Assembly: GCF_051020955.1 (NCBI RefSeq)
Contig: NW_027476154.1
Coordinates: forward strand, 558,001 to 622,000
Length of the DNA stretch: 64,000 bases
DNA from: Megalopta genalis
Taxonomy: Eukaryota > Arthropoda > Insecta > Hymenoptera > Halictidae
Direction: 5' to 3'
In this document: one piece after another, positions 60,601 to 64,000 of the stretch
Layout: every line of letters begins with the position of its first letter
How positions within the stretch are numbered: the first letter of the stretch is position 1
Notes under the pieces: generated by a model
What the model was told of the DNA's origin: nothing
The model's database searches: none
Seen by the model: only the letters and a program-made list of their open reading frames with translations
Program-made: the position numbers and the translations under genes

Positions 60601-60735
60601 GAGAGCCCGACAAAATGGGCGGCAGCCATAGCCTTCTGCGAACAGGTAATGTTGCAGAAGGAGGCTGCCGAGCGGGGTCGCCGTGAGCGGGGGGTGCGGC
60701 GTGTGCGCCCACGCCTAGAGCCCCCCCCCGAGTAG
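57619..60735 (+). CDS. LINE ORF2, endonuclease and reverse transcriptase
   Basis: 1038 residues. It nicks the target and reverse-transcribes element RNA onto the exposed DNA end. The N-terminal APE-type endonuclease shows QANLNRS (9-15), AEPYR (37-41), YAPP (92-95), GDFNAKS (125-131, D126 and N128) and SDH (201-203). The reverse transcriptase shows KNTAPGPDGIP (437-447), SIDIVNAFNTLPW (catalytic D572), a GVPQGSVLGPLLW segment, and YADD (660-663, catalytic D662 and D663), followed by KYLGLILD. A C-terminal CCHC finger is C949-C952-H961-C966. All catalytic residues are present and there is no internal stop, so the protein should be functional. Length is normal for the R1 clade. Confidence 0.95.
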   Translation: MGPKGPIIQANLNRSARAQDLLVQFLAERGAGLAVAAEPYRIPDHPHWMGDLSGSAVIIWVGRPGSPACSVIERGRGYLAVDWGGTAVVAIYAPPRWSLEEFVQYLDGVGRCVSRCQPRPGLVLGDFNAKSPAWGSPRTNPRGREVLDWAAGLELRLLNTGSVHTCVRHNGGSIVDLSWATPPAARRITGWRVAEEVETLSDHRYIVLGLSAAPSTPRRRPADEGSPQPRWALKRLDQDALMAAAHVVAWPATPAGPVDGTREAQWFRGAMTSICDVAMPRARVFPRKAVYWWSRAIADLRTECVRARRQYARARRRRRSDVELAIQLYGRYREKVVALQLAIRQAKSQAWRDLLGTINRDPWGRPYKMAMGRLRPWAPPLTESLDPGMLGRVVDALFPVSGEASRPVPQLEGHEWSPDLEVAPEEMAGVVKWLRGKNTAPGPDGIPGRVWLLAMGVLGERLRGLYSGLLRSGVFPDLWRRSRMVLLRKDGRPADSPSAYRPICLLDEVGKIFEKIIAARLARHLSRVGPDLADCQFGFREGRSTVDAIDRLKSLSDNAVARGGVCLAVSIDIVNAFNTLPWSAIREALVEHQVPPYLRRVIGAYLRGRWVEYPGRYGTIRREVDCGVPQGSVLGPLLWDLGYNAVLKASLPDGATLICYADDTLVVAVGDTFERTIRRAEVAVAAVVARIHGLGLKVAPEKAEAVWFGRPWSRPRARSWIWVGGACVEVKSEIKYLGLILDSHWRFGAHFGRLVPRVERAAAALGRLLPNIGGPGDMVRRLYLGVVRSMVLYGAPIWAPSVRASRRSTLLLRRLQRQMALRLIRGYRTTSTVAALALAGEIPFELQAAMRAYVYRRICIAGRARGDPPEQEAVEGFELQARGLALARWHAELCSHAAERVPGALLPHFTTWRERRFGRLSYRATQVFTGHGCFGVYLCRIGREATTVCHHCGAEEDSAQHTLEVCPAFSVLRRVLTREVGGDLALSSLVGAMLESPTKWAAAIAFCEQVMLQKEAAERGRRERGVRRVRPRLEPPPE

Positions 60736-61150
60736 CTGATACTAGGCGGGCGGCGGGTGTACCGGACCATGCCGGTTTAATTGCCCGCCGCCCGCCAACC
60801 GAGGATGCCCTATTTTAAAGTGGGGGCGACAAAACCGTCGCCCCCGACGGCCGCTGGTGCGGCCGTCGTGAAGAGGCGGTGTGGGGTGCGGTCCCCCGCA
60901 CCGCCGAATCAAGATGATTCATGGGGGGGAGGATTAATCTCCCCCCGGGACGCGGCCGGCCACCGCTCCATCCTGGTGGCCGGCCAGGCGAGGGGGAGCT
61001 GCGGTCGTGTTCTTGAAGAGTTCCCGTGGCTCCCCCGTTAATCGCCAGCGCCCTAGGCCGCCGTGGGGGTTTTAGCGGGTCGAACCCCGCACTACCCCCC
61101 CTCCGCCCTTCGGGCGGAGCGGGGGTGTCTGACCTGCAGATTTCCCCCAC

Positions 61151-61153
<3 letters not shown>
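60736..61153 (+). other. LINE 3' UTR with strong hairpins
   Basis: Several GC-rich stems stand out: GGGGGCGAC with GTCGCCCCC (about 60822-60845), GCCGGCCACC with GGTGGCCGGC (about 60955-60984), and CTCCGCCC-TTC-GGGCGGAG (61101-61119). Such structures could be the reverse transcriptase recognition region, as in related elements. The truncated copy at 35266 keeps all of them. Confidence 0.6.
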
Positions 61154-61186
<33 letters not shown>

Positions 61187-61188
<2 letters not shown>

Positions 61189-61201
61189 AATAATGCGGTA
61201 T
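61187..61201 (+). repeat. Target-site duplication, 3' side of full-length LINE
   Basis: Second copy of GGAATAATGCGGTAT, directly after the poly(A) tail. Confidence 0.97.
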
Positions 61202-61620
61202 AAAAAGTTTCAGAAATAAGTGTTTTATTCCAAAAAATTAAGGTCACCTTCATTTTCTTAAATTGCATCTTATATCTTTTACTTCATATCATTGTAGCTT
61301 GTGCCAAGACGAATCCAACGATATGTTACATCATGTCCTACGGACAACCTTGACGCACAAAAAATGCGATCAACGAAGTGATATGTTGTCATTGAAAACT
61401 GTGTTACGTCAAGGTCATCCGAAGGTCGTGGTATAACAGGTCATCGAATTCGTCTTGTGCAACTTAAAAAAAAATGAAAGTGACCTTGATTTCTTTACGT
61501 AAAATATTTCTTTCCGAAGCTTTTTATATCGCAATCCGTAGCCGGCTAAAAACCGAGTAACATTTGTTCGAAACGTTTATTTGTTAGACCGCCGGAGATG
61601 CTGGAAAAAATCGTGGCAAA
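61188..61620. mobile_element. Inverted-repeat (MITE-like) element interrupted by the LINE
   Basis: The segment GCGGTATAAAAAGTTTCAGA...AAGGTCACCTTCATTTTC near 61195-61260 is matched in inverted form by GAAAGTGACCTTGATTTC...CTTTTTATATCGC near 61476-61535. The outer arms continue into 54990-55081 on one side and about 61540-61620 on the other. A CAGGGTGTTCC-type motif (on the minus strand near 61635) often ends insect elements of this kind. No coding capacity. The LINE inserted within its left arm. Confidence 0.55.
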
Positions 61621-63366
61621 GGTTACGTGGAACACCCTGTACACGCTGAAAATTTCATTGAAATCGGTCGATTGAAATTGGCTATAAAACGGTTCCAAGT
61701 GGGAAGACAGCCTAAGTCCTCCCCCAGCATCGCCGCGAATCCCGTGGACGTCGCGTCATAAAATAATTAACGGGCGCACCCGGTTCGGATGGCTCGTCAA
61801 CTTGCAAAAAGTCCTCTATTAGTGCCCGGTACGCGGCTGAATTTTTCAAATCGGCGCGCCGCTCGGAAACGGTTCCTCACAGGAGAATCCATCCGATAAA
61901 GCCGCGCCGGTGTGCATAAGCGATCAATGATTCAGCGACGCTTTAACCCTGATAGATTTTTCATACGGCCCCCGTAAAAAGCTAAGCTGACCGACCATCA
62001 GGAGATTAGAACCTCGAGAATCCTCTTCCTATAACCCCCGGGATTCTTCTCGTCTCTTATGGAGAGGGGGGGAGGAACGGCTGCCGAGTCAAACGGGGGG
62101 TTGAACGTAGCCAGATACTAATTCTAGGTGGAAAAACCGATATCGCGCTCGCGCGTGGATGGGCCATCGATCGCAAATGGCCGGCCGTCATTCGAAACTC
62201 TTTAACAATCGTTCCCGGGAGAGGATCGCGGATGATAGATCGCCGGGTGCTCGGTCTTTGCCGGCTGACAGCGGTCCTACGGTGCTATCTGCTCGATTCC
62301 GAAGAGCCTCTCCGTCGCTTTCCGAGGCCAGACAGCCGTGACGCGTTATGAGCCAGACTGGTGACACCGCGGTTTTATGGATTGAGATCGAACATCTCGA
62401 TCTAGGGACCGCGCTCTTATTGAGAGATTGTGTCGCGTGGGCGTTACGTCCTTAGACCGTATATACATGTATAGTAGTGTCTCTCTTCCTGGCGCGACTT
62501 AAGTATGCCACTTCTGACACCGAGATATTGCGCGACCCTGTAATTTATCGATTTTCTCGCTATGCGAGTCGGTGAACACGTGTGCTGCGGCACGCGCCCC
62601 GGCTCCTTTGACTCGAATTCCCGGAAGACAGCTCATAATACAATGACATAGATTTTTTTTAATTTTAACATTTTAATACTGATTTTTTTTTAACATATTG
62701 CTGATGGATTTCTGATTCAAATGAGACCAAACGTGATATAGTTTGGACAGATATTTCTGTTGCCAATAGAATCAAAGACGATAGACGTTGCGCGTAATGC
62801 GCTGCCAAGATGCACGTGGTGTGCGATGGTGAAAAGTTTAGGCAATGATGTTTATTTGATTCTCCCAAAAAATTCAAATTTGTCGCTTTAAATGCTATTT
62901 TCCGATGGTTTGGTACAATCGATCAGATGCAAATTGGTGCGCTGCTGTCACAGTTTTCGCAGGTACGAAGGGTGGTCAGAGAGTTCGCGATCGCTGGTAC
63001 CACCCTGGCTATGGCAATCGGGATGCGTCGCGTAGTCACCGGGTACACCTAAAATACTAAAACTTTCACCTTTTCACAATAAAATAATTTCGTTCTTTCG
63101 GATCTTCTTCCTGAATACGGAAGGAAACCGAAACAGATTTCCAGCCTTGCAATGAGACTGAACAACATTTATTTACTTGATACTTAATCTGTAATTCATT
63201 TTATTTTAGTAAATTACGTAATAAATAAAATACGTCGTTATAACAAGGTGGTGTTTTTCCTCTATTTTCTAATAACAAATAATGTAAAAAAAAAACATTA
63301 ATTTGTAAATAATTCATATTCAAATTGGCTGCAAATTTTTACCATTGTATATGAATACGTATGTAC
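61621..63366. other. Unique sequence without recognised genes
   Basis: GC-moderate DNA, richer near 61700-62640 and AT-rich after 62640. A 60-codon frame at 62159-62341 and a 70-codon minus frame at 62665-62877 have no recognisable domain. I see no promoter or RNA gene here. Confidence 0.55.
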
Positions 63367-64000
63367 TTACTTATTTAATTTATCCTTGCTCAAAAGATAT
63401 AATTTTAATGCCTCCATAAGGTGTTGTATGTAAGGTGGTTCTCTTTTACTGTAAGATGTCAATAACTTAAGGGCCGCATGTAATTTATTGTGGTTGTTTG
63501 GTTCATTTTGCAGTTCTGTTTTTTCGTTTTCGTTCCTTCTTTCTTCCTCCTCACAGTCTAATAAAAATTGTGTGGCATGTATCAGGGTGCATTGCTCTCC
63601 TGTAATTGCACTCATTATCTCTGGCCAATCAGGTTCAAACTCTCCCATGTGTGATTGAATTGAAGGGCCAGCAGGATTATTATTATGTAGCAGTTTATTC
63701 CATGCATTTTTTATGTTCTTTGTTGTAACTTTGAACCACGAATCCGATAAAATGTCAATACAGGTTTTTAATGTGTAATCGTCATAAAATTCATTTATTC
63801 CTTGATCATATGTTAAAACAAGTCGCAAAAGCTTGTGCCGGAAAATTCTTTTTATTTTTCCTATGATCCCTTGATCCATTGGTTCCAGGACAAATGCTGT
63901 ATTAGATGGTAAATATATAATTTTAAAATCTTCCTCTTCTTGTAGCGAAATTTTGTAGGCTTCGCAATCATTTAACATCATTTTACTTTCTCCGATATTT
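63367..64000 (-). CDS. Pogo/Tigger/jerky-type transposase-derived protein, C-terminal part
   Basis: The frame ends at 63367 and stays open to the window edge, so the 5' part lies outside; the first Met inside is at 63981. The segment IIYLPSNTAFVLEPMDQGII is the conserved LPPNTT...QPMDQG stretch of the DDE superfamily domain of pogo-like transposases. It is followed by FRHKLL and a SDSWFKVTTKNIKNAWNKLL helix region typical of Tigger and jerky proteins. A Glu/Lys/Asn-rich tail ends the protein. Catalytic residues cannot be judged because most of the domain is beyond the window. It could be a transposon or a domesticated gene. Confidence 0.72.
   Translation of the reverse strand, partial: NIGESKMMLNDCEAYKISLQEEEDFKIIYLPSNTAFVLEPMDQGIIGKIKRIFRHKLLRLVLTYDQGINEFYDDYTLKTCIDILSDSWFKVTTKNIKNAWNKLLHNNNPAGPSIQSHMGEFEPDWPEIMSAITGEQCTLIHATQFLLDCEEEERRNENEKTELQNEPNNHNKLHAALKLLTSYSKREPPYIQHLMEALKLYLLSKDKLNK

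Larger units (their letters stand above)
55082..61186 (+). mobile_element. Full-length R1-clade non-LTR retrotransposon (LINE), 6.1 kb
   Basis: Order: 5' UTR with ribozyme-like fold (55082-55453), ORF1 (55454-57619), overlapping ORF2 (57619-60735), 3' UTR (60736-61153) and a 33-base poly(A) (61154-61186). Perfect 15-bp target duplications flank it. The two-ORF plan, the APE-type endonuclease, three zinc knuckles in ORF1 and the C-terminal CCHC finger in ORF2 identify the R1 clade. The element is strongly GC-rich against an AT-rich host. No stop or frameshift is seen, and a near-identical truncated sibling lies at 35266, so it looks recently active. It does not lie in rDNA or telomeric repeats, unlike R1, TRAS or SART elements. 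Confidence 0.95.

Noticed and set aside
55330..60770. Many long frames on both strands within the LINE
   Set aside because: They are shadows of ORF1 and ORF2 in GC-rich sequence. Only the two main frames carry domains and catalytic motifs.
1..64000. CRISPR arrays, rRNA, tRNA and bacterial-type operons
   Set aside because: No regular spacer-repeat pattern, no recognisable cloverleaf or rRNA core sequence, and the genes have eukaryotic introns and promoters. The tandem repeats seen are satellites.

Overview
The window is animal nuclear DNA, most likely from an insect and perhaps a hymenopteran. The evidence is an AT-rich background, a gene with a GT-AG intron and an arthropod TATA/TCATTC promoter, insect-type GNAT acetyltransferases, and many transposons (R1-clade LINE, Tc1/mariner, pogo/jerky, solo LTRs). 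The species cannot be named from sequence alone. I saw no rRNA, tRNA or CRISPR.

Layout. (1) Positions 1-45031 form a giant inverted repeat: left arm 1-21210 (it probably continues before the window), a 1486-bp spacer 21211-22696, and right arm 22697-45031. The arms are nearly identical. Mirrored positions sum to 43907 in the inner part, 43918 in the middle and 45030-45031 outside; the last jump of 1113 is a LINE insertion found only in the right arm. (2) 45032-47498 is a repeat-rich single-copy gap. (3) 47499-54739 is a third, older and more diverged copy of part of the arm, in right-arm orientation, interrupted at 52164-54372 by 2.2 kb of different sequence. (4) 55082-61186 is a full-length, apparently intact R1-clade LINE with perfect 15-bp target-site duplications. 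(5) 61202-64000 holds the rest of an inverted-repeat element, otherwise empty DNA, and the end of a pogo/jerky-type transposase running off the window.

The only convincing host gene is an arylalkylamine N-acetyltransferase-like GNAT gene. It is present three times: 6413-8398 (+), 36633-38618 (-) and 48093-49896 (-). Each copy has only 8 coding bases in exon 1, an intron largely filled by a TA-flanked inverted-repeat element, and a promoter in which a perfect 8+4+8 palindrome abuts the TATA box.

The most interesting signal is at the 5' end of the full-length LINE. Bases 55082-55225 can fold as an HDV-like nested double-pseudoknot ribozyme whose predicted cleavage site is exactly the first base of the element. 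The same LINE couples its two ORFs through an overlapping TAATG stop-start. Its truncated copy in the right arm differs by only about two bases and has its empty target site preserved in the left arm. Whether the palindrome is genuine or an assembly join of two haplotypes cannot be settled from sequence alone.
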